From Phoronis australis (Eukaryota > Phoronida > Phoronidae): a stretch of DNA of 47,912 nucleotides. Under the pieces are notes generated by a model, which worked only from the letters and a program-made list of their open reading frames with translations, had not been told where the DNA came from and searched no databases. The stretch is taken from assembly GCA_002633005.1 (NCBI GenBank), contig NMRA01000180.1:165057-212968 (forward strand). Direction: 5' to 3'. This document shows, piece after piece, positions 1 to 13,000 of this stretch. Position 1 is the first letter of the stretch; every line of letters starts with the position of its first letter. A program made the translations under genes and the position numbers.

Positions 1-260
1 TTTGATTTTAGAATGTTTGCTTTCTCGCCTATTCTCGAGCTATTGCGCAGCTTCACTGCGTCCATGCCAAGGAACTACGTTGGTGCTTGAGTGTTTTGGT
101 TTACGTACTTCAGGTTTTAAAAGATTTTAATTGTGGTACCATTGCAAATTGTAATCCATAAGAATCCCCCGACGATGTTTCACTCCAGCAACTGTGATTA
201 ACATGTACACGTAACGAGAATTTGCAGATGCAGTAGCTAAGATTTTCGAATTACTTTCAG
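1..260. other. Upstream intron sequence, no exon seen
   Basis: I see no supported exon here. The stretch ends in a splice acceptor (ttactttcag, ending at 260) feeding the first recognised exon. It is therefore read as the 3' end of an intron of the polycystin-1-like gene, whose earlier exons lie outside the window. Confidence 0.5.
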
Positions 261-3200
261 AACTCTTCAGTGTCGACATTACAAAGAACTTGTCTCCTGA
301 CAAATACTCAAGTTCATCCCATCTCTCTACTGACTACACTCCCGGTAACGCAAAACTTGACAGTTCAAGAGCTTGGAAACCATTAGGTTCAGATTTAGAT
401 CCTTTCGTTCAGGTAATAACCCTTAACTCGTTCTTGCATGCCCTGATAATTTCATTTCGCAGCGTTAAAGTTGCTATTTGTCGGTCTTCAAATACATGCA
501 CATGTAGTTAAGTGAGCTATTTCAGTCATGACGATTTTAGGAATCTACGTGTACTAGTTGGATTTTAAGTGGCACAGAGAGTGAAAACAGGAACGATGTG
601 AGCAGGCGACTGTGTCGGCAAAAAAACATACTTCATGTTAGGTTGCATTATTAGTATACAGCATGTTCGTATAACAAAACGTTTTGGTTGGATTTGAAAT
701 AAGTGTTAGGCTGATTTCGAAGGGACTTCAATTAATCTATTTATGATGGTTGACACTAGCGAGGTCTAAACATGGCTGCCTGATCACAGTGCGTCGGAAT
801 TTTCATCGGTAAATCTTTAATGTTTTTAGAGTAGTGAAACTGTTCTTTCAGGAACCACGCCTTGGATCAATGATTTGGGTAACCCAAATGAACGAGCCCA
901 ATCAAAATTAGCGTTGTGCATGCGAATTTGTTTCACCAGGAGGCCTCTACCGTTGTGTACGGATTGGCTCTACTTTCCCTTATTTCACGGTTTACAAGTA
1001 CATCATGGATTATTGAATGCCCTACAGTACAATAACATATATGGGATAAGGGATTTTACATTTAATTTTAATCTAATATGATTGTGGTTTGGGAAGTATT
1101 GGAGAAACAAAAAACTTGTATAAAATTTTGGAGTTTGCTTTGTAATAGTCATCAGAGTTCATGTGACGGGTTGCATGAACAGTCCCAAACAGGGACTCGA
1201 ATAAGTTTTCTAATTTTTTTGCCTATTTGTGTTTTTTCTATACTCTATAATGACAAACGTAATACTATATTTTTCCATGATTGTATCTTTATTATGAGAC
1301 CCTTTTTGACTAATGGCATTTTTGATAACATAAATAAAAACTGAAAATATTTAGGGACTTATTCCTTAAATTAGGGGTGTTGCATGAAACGATCCCTATT
1401 TATTTATGATAATATTGAGAATTCACCATCAAGTTCACTCTCCATATGTATCAAAACCAAAACTTGACTTAGTAATGAAACTAAAACATCATAAGAAAAG
1501 ACTGTCGGTGTTTTCACAAGTCCACAAATACGCAGTAGATTTAGGGAACTTAGTTGGCTCCCTGTTTAGGACTGTTTCATGCAACTGGCCTCTAAAATGC
1601 AACGTCTGTTGATGGACATTAAGTACCAGAAGCGATTCTGTGAAATGATCCATCGTCTTGTGTACGCAGAGCTTCAAGTAGTTATAACATTTTTACAGAT
1701 TGAATTGGAAAGAGCGTCGCTTATAATTGGGATTACCGTTCAAGGAGACGGGTCCTCCAACTGGGTAACGAGCTTCACTGCTGAGTCTCGAAACGTCGGA
1801 GAGCCTTGGCACCATGTTGACAACGGAATGGTCTGTGATTTATCGTTCAACACTTGTTATTTTGAATAAATTTAACGAATTCACTACGTTGGGCTTCTAT
1901 GTAGTGAATGCCGTTCTAAAACTAGTCACTTGCTCTCATAAGATTAGAATTTATATAATTTGTGGGCTATGGAAAAAGTGGGTTTCCGCTAGTGCATGAC
2001 AATCAGAAATTTGAGTTTATCCAAATGTTATGGCTTTGCTCGGCGGTTGTTACGTAGCATACTTAAACAGGTTTTGTACAAAACTTTAAAGCTTATCCGC
2101 TGCATAATTTGATGCATGATATCGAATGCGTTGTTAAACAATGGCATCTTAACGCGTGATAACTTGGGTATTACTTGGGTGCAGAACCAGCGTCATCACA
2201 CTCGAGGCAGACCCATAGATTCTCGGCTTTCCACGTCATCAAGTCAGACAAGGTTCTTTGACTAACCACTCCAACCAACTGCTGATTACACAGTCGTCTT
2301 GCCCGGCCATGCAACCGACTTTCAGCACCACAGTCTCTCTCATATCCAAACAGCTGCATTCTGTCAATTGCATTTCCATTCTCCCGTGGCTCCACCTCTC
2401 TAAGCGCTCCTAGAATCTCACTCTTTCCCAATCTGAGGGCACCCTGTATCGGTGCATTTCCCGCTAACTTGTCAGCGTGATAATGTGATGTTATTTTTTT
2501 ATACAAAATGCAACTTCTTTACGCCCAGACCCAGGATGATAAAGTAAACATCCTCTGTTCTGTTCAAATTACGTTCACAACAATTCGCTATCCCAATAAA
2601 ATTGTACCTTTAAAAAGGGACAGTTGCAAAAAGTAGGCTCCGTCGTCAGTTTCCACTATCTCTTAAAAAGCCTTAGCCTCGTTCTTACCTCCAGCGTCCA
2701 GTCGGCTTCGTGCAAGTCGCATTTTTGAATGCAATTGACTTCCGTAAGGGGTACCTTTGGTGATTTGGCTTACATGAGGGCACTGACCTAATCATATGCA
2801 AGTCCATGTTCGCGTTAGGAGCCACGAATGGTAGGGACACGGCATCAATTTGATTCTGTTCCGATTTGTATGCATACGAATAAGGGTGAAATAGTCAGTT
2901 TTTTTTCAAAAAAAAAACACCCATCTACAAGGGAATATTGAATGGCACTGAGATAAGCAAACAGTCCATGCATTGGTGTGGTTTATCTCCTTCGTTATGT
3001 CATTTAAAAAGAGTGGTGACTGAAATTCTTTCCTTGGCTCCATTCATTTGGGAGTGTCACACCTGTTGGGGCCGGGGCTCACGCTCGTCTAACGGGATGA
3101 ATAAACACATATACATCGCAATATCTGTCTTTCTTTTGAGAGTTCCTGATGAACATTTTTCCTGATAACATTTTAGTGCACTGAGAAGGAAATCGTACCT

Positions 3201-4080
3201 CATGAAACATAGATTTGGATGAGGTTTTGATAAATACCACTGAGGCAAAGGAGATTTGCGATATTTCCTCCTATGCTGCTAACTTACCACCCGGCATTAT
3301 AATGATATTTTGGTCAACTACCACGGGTAACGTTTTGATTTCCCCAGTTTAGACAAACTCGTGTTCAAAGTGATTACTATCTGCACTAACACGTCTGGTC
3401 TTTAAATGGTTATTTACGGACAAGTTACGCGTTTAGTGCGCCGACAGCGTGTTAGGCGCACAACATGATCCTTGTTTCCTAGCAACAGCAAATCGGTTGA
3501 AATTACCAAGCATAAGAATCACTTCTAATCACATTAAGAAATAAGTTAAAACCAGTTTTGCAACAAAAAGCGTCTAGTACGTTAAAAGTCTGACGTATGA
3601 CGGGTTCATTGCAGCTTTAAATGATATTAACAACGGCTTCCCACCCCTATATCTAAAACCGAATAATGCGCTGTAAGCCTATTCAACCTTCCAACGTTTG
3701 GATCAAATTTTGAAGTCTACTCAACGTGCAACTGTGTCCAACGCTTTAGGTGAGACAAACGACAGGTATGGCGAAACACCGTCTACCAAGAACTGTAATA
3801 TCCATTCTGCCATATAGCGAGTGTGTGTTAACTGTTGAATAATGCTTTTATGACTCAAATGGGACACCAATGGCGAACAACTTTTATCTACAGTACAGTA
3901 TTTGGTGCTGAATTCCAAAAAATAATGTTTTCTCTTCACAGGATTTCCAAGCGAACGTGGACTCTTCCACGTCGAAGCAGATAATGCTTGGACAAGCTAT
4001 ACTGTGCCGATATCTAAGGATTAGACCCAAAGGCTATCAGGGTGAAATTGCAGTGCGGATCGGCCTCAAAGGAGCGACAG
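261..4080 (+). CDS. Exons 1-3: F5/8 type C (discoidin) domain
   Basis: Three exons (261-412, 1699-1830, 3942-4080) encode about 140 residues reading as most of a discoidin domain. The first has LDSSRAW followed by PFVQ. The second has ITVQGDGSSNWVTSF, matching the usual ITxQG...WVTSY strand. The third has a Y-L-R-I-R-P motif followed by VRIGLKGA, the typical C-terminal strand of the fold. Such domains bind carbohydrate, phospholipid or collagen outside the cell. The N-terminal start of the domain (usually a Cys-containing segment) should lie upstream of the window. Junctions are phase 0, 0 and 1. The exon 2 donor (ATG|gtctgt) is weak but keeps both frame and domain alignment. An F5/8C domain ahead of PKD repeats is not part of vertebrate polycystin-1. 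Confidence 0.75.
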
Positions 4081-7000
4081 GTGAGGTGTTCCGCGTAACA
4101 TTCTGCTTTGCACATTACACATTAAGCCAAAAAGTTGCATATGTACGAAAATGAATTGCTTAATGCTCGCAATATGTATTTTGGTACGTGTTAGACGTCA
4201 AATCTAGTGTAGAACCGTTAATGTAGCTAAACCATCAAACGCCTTAACTGATACATAAAACTGAGTGCATCGTTTATTTTACCGCAGTGCTGTAGTGGTA
4301 AAAAAGAGGTAAGTAGGCGCCCAAAGCATGCGCGCACCCAGGGGGAGGAGGCTCGGGTGTGCGCATGCAAATGCCACCGTATCATCTTGAACGCTGAACG
4401 TAACTTACGGTGCGTAGGCGCTACGTTCAAATGCCAAAAAGTAGTTGGATGGGCCTGCGTTCGCCTACGCCCCTCCACATCACTGTTTAACCGTAAACAT
4501 TTATCAAATTGCTTCACGACACTACTTGCCTACAGGTCCATCACTGTAAATTGCAGCACTCGAAAATTACGCGTGCTTTAACCGGAATGCTACATGTCTG
4601 CTCTCTTATTTTCAGCTACTACGAGTATCTATGATTTCCAATACAAATACGCTGAAAACGGTATCTACCAGGTGACTGTTGCTGCAAACAACTCGCTGAG
4701 CTCAGCCTCTGACTCTAGCAAAGTGACGGTACAGACAGCGTATAGCGGATTAAGGATCACTTCACCTGCCATCCGATTTGGCGAGTCAACTCAGCTTCTT
4801 TTGACGTCGGTCACAGGATCTGGACCGGCGACTATCACCGCCTCATTTGCGGCAACCGAAGTTGGCACAACTAATTGCAAATCAGCTCTTCCATGTAATG
4901 TTACGCTCGACGCAGCTGCACATGTCAAATATGGCGACTTCCCATTTACGTTTAGCGTTGCAAACTTAGTCTCTGACCCAATCACAACCACAGAGGTCGT
5001 TTCTGTTGACCATATACTTGCTGACGTAGAGCTTCATCCCACGCAAACAGCAGAAGCAACTGGAACCCCGGCCATTTTTGCTTTGAAGTTTAAAAGTCAC
5101 GTTTCAAGATTAAACATAACAGCCGATTTCCGGGACAACACAACGCCAGACATAATTTATGTAGAATATTACGACAACCAAACCGTTATATTCATAAATC
5201 ACACGTTCCTTAACGCAGGTGTTTACGCACCAAAATTCTATTTTAAAAGCCTCGTCACTGATTTCACCAAAATAACTACCATAACAATCCAAAATGCAGT
5301 CGCTAATATATCTTTTACCGATAACGGACCTCAGCCGATTCTGAACAATGATTCATATGGAAACGTGCATTTTCAATTTCATTTCTCTGGTAGCTCATTA
5401 AGATTTCCAACCAATGCTACTGCCCTTATCGATTACGGTGACACTTTCACCGACCTAATCCTTCTCTGCTCCAACCTTACCAACGTTTCCCACAATTACA
5501 CCAAATACGGGACGTACAGCGTCAAAGTCAACATTTCCAACATTGTAAGCTTTGCATATTTTGATACAGAAGTTGTTGTTGAAGAGAAAATACAGGGTCT
5601 TTCGCACCAGGTCGCTCGAGATTACATTCAAATTGGAGACACCGTCGAACTGACAGCTTCTGTAGTGTGGGGAAGTAACGTAAACTTTACGTGGTCTTTT
5701 AACGATTCCACTGCTCCGGTTCACAAATACGTTGAGAAAGGTAATATCACTATAAACCACACATTTGAACATTCTGGAATTTACGAAGTACGCGTTACCA
5801 GTGTTAACAAAGTTTCGCAAAACCAAAGGACGGTTCTAGTAACTGTGGAGCCTGAAATTAAAGATGTCCAAGTCTCGCACAATTCACCTCAATCTACAGA
5901 CACTGATGTTGTATTTAACTTTGAATTCACTGGAACTAACTTACTGTTTCCCTTGAAGCCGCAGATAAATTTAGTATTCGGTGACTATTTCAACGACACC
6001 ATCAGCTATGAAAGTAATCCAATATCTCACCACCACAGATATACAGAATTTGGAAACTACACAGTCGGAGTAGAGATATACAATCACATTTCAACTCAAG
6101 TATTGAACTTGACCATAGTGGTGGATGAGATCATTCAAAACTTGACCCTTCACGAACCAGATTTCGTGAAAGTTGGAGAAGAGACGAAGATCCAAGCTCG
6201 AGTGTCCAGAGGTAGTCGAGTAAGTCTTCGTTGGTCATTTAGTGATGAAGAACCAGGCAATAGCACAACGTATATTCACTCGAGGCACAATGTCAGTTCG
6301 GTCACCCACTCTTATTCAAAACCCGGGACCTATCAAACACTCGTCCTGGCAGCCAACGCTATCAGCAATCACAGTACCTCTCGTGAAGTTGTAGTTGAAC
6401 ATCCCGTAACCGGATATAAAGTCTTTGGTGAAACGACCTCTCTTCTCCCAAGTGCGAGTCCACGAATTTCCACTCTCAGGCTGGATATGCTCCTAGCAAA
6501 GAGCGCCTTTGAGGCCACCAACGCACAGTACTCTATTGACTTCGATGACGGGATTACGGTAGATTCGTTAAGCCTCAGATGTAGTTTTTCTGACAGCTAT
6601 GTTGAAGGTTATCGTAAATGTCAGGCGTTGTTTGTGCACAATTACACACGTTCTGGAGAGTTCACAATCAAGTTAACTGTGAAGAACAACGTGTCACAAG
6701 AGATCTATGTGTTTAATCACACTTGCTTTGAAGAAATCAGCCACTTACGAAAGGTGGTGTTATTCAACCATTCTCATACTTACATAAACGAACCTGGATT
6801 TGGACAAAATAGATCGCACTACCCAATGGAGAACAGCATTATTTTCATAGCCAATAAAACAACCGGAAATTTTTTAACGTACACCTGGGGTTTTGGTGAC
6901 GACAGCCCCGTTGTATCTAAACGGGACGATCCCATTTCAGTTCACAAGTATAACAAACCTGGGGTCTATACAATAACTCTCAATTCCTCAAATCTCCTTG

Positions 7001-10000
7001 ATTATCATATAATAAGTAAAACAATCACGATACAACGTTCGGTCCACATCAGTGGGATATCATCAGCGGAAAGCATCACGGTAAGAGGGACGAATCATTC
7101 ATTTGACATACGATTGGGTGCTAGAGCCTCAAATGCGTGTTATTGGATTGATTTCGGCGATACCTCTACCACGGGTGGCAGATATAGATGGTTTGGAGAT
7201 GAAGCTGAGTGTAAGCGAGTTTGGACTTCAGCATTTGACTTTAAAAACTACGAAGACGTAGACATAACAACTGGTGTTTTTTCTTTAGTAGCAATCCTCA
7301 ATACACTTGGACAGTATGACATCGTCTTAAACGGAACAAATCTCGTCTCATCACATCAGGCGTCAATGAGATTAGGTGTAACTAAAGGTTATTGTAAGTT
7401 TCCTGTTTTGGACCTGGAAGATGTCAACCAATGCAGCAAGCCTATGTGCGATGAAAACAATTTGAAGAAAGTATACAAGTCAGAGAGTTTTGTGGTTCGC
7501 TCAACCGTGAAGGTTGTTTGTGAGAATACAACATCGCTTAAGTCGTGGACAGTTGAATTATGGTCTGAGCGCACTGCCGAGTGGACCAACATCAATAAAA
7601 ACTTAAGTATTACCCTAGCTTCGAATTCCCTTACAGAGCTTTTCATTCCAAGCCGTCTGTTGCAATACAACCTCTATAAATTTACTCTCAACTATTCCAT
7701 GACGGACTTTGACGGAATTTGGAGTCAAGCTTCAGTTAAGATTCGAATCGTAAAATCGCCGTTAGTTGGCACGTTTATAGGAGGAAGTTTCTTGAAACGA
7801 GAATGGGGAAAGAATCATACGCTTGACGCCACTGCCGGTGTTGTTGACCCCGACTTGGTGGACGAGAGCAAAGATGGCATGAGTGTGTTATGGTTTTGCA
7901 AACGCACGTGCGAGTCATGGCCGCAATATTCTGAAAACATGAGCATTTTGGAAACTGGCGATTCGTCAAATTGTCTTACGAACAACCAGTCGGCAGGAGG
8001 ATGTTTTATACACGACCTAAACGATGGACCAGGTAAATTAATCGGAAGTCATAAAAGTAAGAAATGCACTGCATGCTTTGTTTCTAATTTATTCCGGAAA
8101 TATAGACGCTGTGCTTTAGATAATAGGCTTTGGAAACTAGTAGAGAAAATAATAGGGCTTACTTGGCATGATGAAGATCACATTTTGACGACAAGATTTA
8201 TTTGAGGTCCCAACATTCAACCTAGCATCTTCGAATCACATTAATCGATTAAAATAGATTATCGTGTTAATTAGTCCAGCCTGCACTCGCTGACGTGTAA
8301 AAGCAGCATGCGTTACCAATGCAGCTGACACTCTTGGAAGTGCACGCTATAACTCGAGCTCGCAAGTACAAGCGAATCTTCTCCCATACTGCGAGCTCGA
8401 CAATTCCAAAATAGTCTATTCAGTCAGCAGAAAGGATCTTTCCAAGGTCGGAAAACACATTCGATTAAAGTGCAAATCGAAACCAACCTTACAACAATAA
8501 GATAGACTAGTTTATACTTGGTGATTTTGTCCTCGAAAATCACTGGAGGTGGATGAATTGGGACTTTGAGTAATAAGCAAATAGACCAAGATGTGTTCCC
8601 TATTCTGTGTTTCAGGAGTCTTGAGCTCGCTAAGATCGGAACCATGGACAATCAGCAAAGACTACATTCTAAACTTACCTACATATTTGATGTTAGAAAA
8701 CGAAACGTACAACTTAAGAGCAGTTGTCAAGAAGGACACACGCTCAATTGACTTTAACATCACCTTGTTGGTAACAAACGGAGCTCCGCCGCAGATTAAA
8801 ATTGAGTAAGTCTTGAACCTAAAACGACCAGTTGTATTTCGTACGAGACCCTAAGCTCTTGAATTACTCCGTTTTTTTCAGATTATACATTTTGCAGTTA
8901 CCGGCTTTAGTTTTAGTTCATTTTTGATCAACTGTGTGCACAATGGAAATGGATCATAAAAGGTATTCTTGTGAAAAGAATTGTATTTTACAATCGAGAT
9001 CCTTTATGTCGACGTAATTGCACAAAAGCACGCAGTATGTATAATTGCATTTACAGGTGTTTCACAAACTGTCTCAACAATAAACTCAATCCAGTAAACA
9101 GATTGGCTCTCAGATCAGCATTGGACAACGAAATTTTCGGTGTGAGGTATGAATACAGGTAAGACATTTTGAATGTAATGTCAGCAAACGGATAGAACTC
9201 TTTAATGCCTCTAAGTAACAACGTATCATAAAGCCACTTGTTGCCTTGCTCAACGTGACTATTCGCAATAAGCTGAAAAGTATTACATGTATACTGGTTC
9301 CTGTTTAAATTCCCATTAGATATACTAGAAGATAATGGGCGGAGATGTGGGATGAAGGTCAGAACTGATACCAAGACATTTTTTGAAAACTTGGTGTGCG
9401 TGGCGCAACTTTATTCACTCAAAAATATGTGTCCTTACTGTACGAAGTAGTGGCCTACACAACGGGGGGTAGCCAATTATCTCCCACTAATCAACGGGAG
9501 TTGAAGAGTTTAATAGGCTGCAAATTTGCCAGTATGTTGTCGAGCTTGCCAAAAAAATTTGAGCGATGCGGTGACTTTCACTGGCGTGATCGTGCCTAAC
9601 TCTCAAGTGAAACTGGTTGCAGCCTTGCAGGAAAAAACCCAGATACAGTACTTCGTTATATTATTTTCCTCTTGTTTTGTCCCTGAGCACGTGGTCATTG
9701 GCATTTCAAAGACCTGTTTCCTCGCGAGTTATGCCAGTTAATGAGCGAGTTTCGAGTTTCCATGATGGATGCATCCGCACTAAGAAGAGCGTTTCGTTTC
9801 TCGCGAGAAAAGCAAGATCTCTCAAGACTTCGCAAAGTCACACAAGTGGAAAGCGAGTGTTTAGCGATACTCTTGAGCTTACCAGGCGGTCTTGGCAAAA
9901 TGGCGGCGGATTTTTACATTCTGTTCGGCGATTAATACCAAAGTTATGTCATCAGTTCACGTGTAATCAGGCGTTGCTTAAAAACAAGGCGTTTGGAGTG

Positions 10001-13000
10001 AGTATTCATGAAATAAGCTTCCCTGGTCATCCGGTGCCATGGTGATCAGTGATAGAGGTAATTCGTGGTTTTAATTGTATTAAGGCTTTACGTGCTGTGA
10101 TTTAAAGATTTCTTTTTTTTCTTTGTTTCGATAGCTAACTGTCAGTACTAGTAGTGACTCTGTTGTTGACTTCGAGAAAATGTGCATGACCTTGCAAATT
10201 AATGGTCCTTCACTGACGTTAGCAGTTTTAAATGCTGGAAATGACAACGAATGTGTAGCAATCCGAAACACTTTGGATGTTATATAGCCACATTTTTGTA
10301 CAGTCTAGTCGATATTTTTTTGTAAAATACCGGTTTTAGCGGGTGTTTTTCTCCCGTCCGCTTACGTGAAAAACGCACGTGAATTTTTTGTTTGGTACTC
10401 CACCTAACTACTGTTACATAAATAGTCAAGGTAGTGTACGAAACCATGGCTTGTGTGACTCTTAAAGCTACATTTTGTCGTTTATCTGGCTAAAAATCAA
10501 ACATGGAATTGGGCCTTCTACTGTCCTAAAATCGGTCACATATTCCTTATCGTGATAGTTTTCTATTTCTGTATCCAACAAGGATATTGAAATCATCAGT
10601 TACTCAAGAACGTGAGTCGAGCTTTATTGGGGTTGGCCATCCCTGAAATATCATGACAAATTCGAAGAAAATGGCACAAATACGCATTGCCTGTGCCGTG
10701 CGTTAGTAACGGAAAAGAAATATTTTCGTGTTAAAGAATGCTTTCAGATGAGAGTACAAAGCCTAATTCGATTTTGTGTTAGCGTGAAAAACAGGGCGAA
10801 ATGTAACTATGACACAAACACTACGTCAAGTAATCCGTCCAATAAAACATTTGGGAAATCTGTATGCGATCAACCTTGCACCCGTGAGAAAACATAAAAA
10901 ACACACGCAAAGTCCTGATTTATAGGAGGCAACTGCCTGAGGTTTCCTTCTTGAACCACCCAGAGGTATCACGTAAGTTATTGAAACTGACGTCTACTAC
11001 TATGCTCAGGTAAGACACACTTGTTGTTTTAGATGGGACATTTTGGACGTTCCCTCAAACGGTTTCGATTACACCAATCCAACCAGATACAAATGGGATC
11101 ATTCAAAGTGGAACCAGAAAGCCAGCACTGGAGTAGAGTCCCGCGATTTTGCTCTGGACGAGGGAGTGTTTACTAAAGACACATACAGGAAGTCGTTCAA
11201 AATCAGAGCCGTTAGCTATCGCCCCACGAGCCCGGACTTATATGGTATCACTATCAAACATAAAAAATGACTAAAAATTCGTATTTTTGGAGTTGTGTTA
11301 GATGATCATTACTTGGGCTTCGGTCTCGACTGAACTAACTTCCATTTATGATTATTTAACTAAAATGAAGCAGAAAAAGAGCGGATGCTTAGTGGTGAGG
11401 TCATTGTTGTTGAAATATTGGTCCTAGCCAGGCTTCAATCTCATGCCTCCGGCTTGAAAGTCTCGGCGTCCACTCGATCACGTGACTATTTTGTTTGCCT
11501 AATTTTATAAACTAGAGGCTCAATCTTTCCCGAAGTTTACTGAAGGTTACCGAAGGGGATAGGACGTAGACACGGAATGATGTGCTTCATCAACAAAATC
11601 CTCCGCTGATCGTGATTTTTAGTTAAAATATGTTTTTACAGCAATCAAAAATCAAAATGGCGTACACCTTCTCGAAACAGTATTTCTATACATATATATA
11701 TGTATGTTTGTATGTAGGCTATGTACGCATGCATGCATGTATGTGTATGTATTAGCTGTACATTTTGTTGTTTACGGTGCCAGTAACATTTATTGCAGAT
11801 AATATTATAGTCTGATTCATGGGAACGATTAGGAAACTAATGTGACTGATGACAAGGGTGTGCAATGGATATGCATGTTTGTAATGGATGCAACATTGAG
11901 AACAAGATTTCCTCGTTCACGGGTTTTTTGCGAACCCTAAAAGCAACTACAATTCACTAATTTATCAGTAAGCAACATTCTAGTAAACATCAGGCGTACG
12001 CAGTTAACTGACACTGGCAAAATGTCCGTTTCAGGCGAATCATACTATGAATTCGTGGTAAACGATCCTCCTAAGACAGAAAATGTAAGTTGCACAGTGA
12101 CGCCGCCAAACGGAACAGCGTTGAACACAACCTTCATGGTTGAGTGCACAGGATTTGAAGACGTCGACGTTCCAATAAAGTATTCATTCATTCAAAAAAC
12201 ACAACGAAACCAAGTCAATGGCGATGTGATTGACAAAAGTGAGTATTTCTTACAGTCAGCTATTAACAAGCAAATCCAGCATCTTTGTAATTCGTTCTTA
12301 GTTAAAGTCACGAAAACACGCATCATGAAACATAAATGGACGATGAGCCGTGCAACTTTCGAAATATCGTGATCGTTTTATTGCTATTCATTAGCGTGTG
12401 TACATGGCTTTGCACTGTTGTGACCATGGTTAAAACATTAACAAAAACATGAAAAAGCAACATCTAAATCGGTTGTCTGCTTAACTAGACAGGGGACACA
12501 AGGTTTCGAGAAACGCAAAAGACAGAGATCGGATTTTGCCTACTTGTAAGTAGATTTCTGTCTTTTGACCTGAGCTTCGATAAACAGGCCGAAGATGTGC
12601 CCGTAAGTATTTGTCTCTGGGTGGTTTGTCTGTTTCCGAATATAAAGCAGAAGATCTTCAATTTGATATTATTTGAGGTAATTAGATTTTTAAGACGTTG
12701 TAGATAATCAACAGTTTACATTGATTACAGCCATAGATGTTCATTTTGACAAAATACGATTTTAAGCTTACTTTCTGATTTGGGGTCAGAATTTCATGAC
12801 ATTAGTCCGAGGCAGATTGGTCGATTTTGTTCTGAATCAAGCCCAAAAAGTTTCATAAACCGGGATGATCACTTTGAATTCATGTTGGACTTGGAAAATG
12901 ATTTTTAGTGCAGTTTCATCGCCTCACAGGTGGCTTCAGCCGAGACTTAAATATGCCACCCTATCTTGTTTGTAGACAGCAAACCAAGGTTCACCAAAAC

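Noticed and set aside
2171-2506. 111-codon minus-strand open frame in intron 2
   Set aside because: No recognisable domain, no splice context, and an intronic antisense position; length is compatible with chance.
5455-5826. 123-codon minus-strand open frame
   Set aside because: Antisense shadow of the PKD-repeat exon.
9617-10045. 142-codon plus-strand frame in a CpG-containing tract of intron 6
   Set aside because: Overlaps other open frames, no family resemblance, and including it would break the REJ reading phase.
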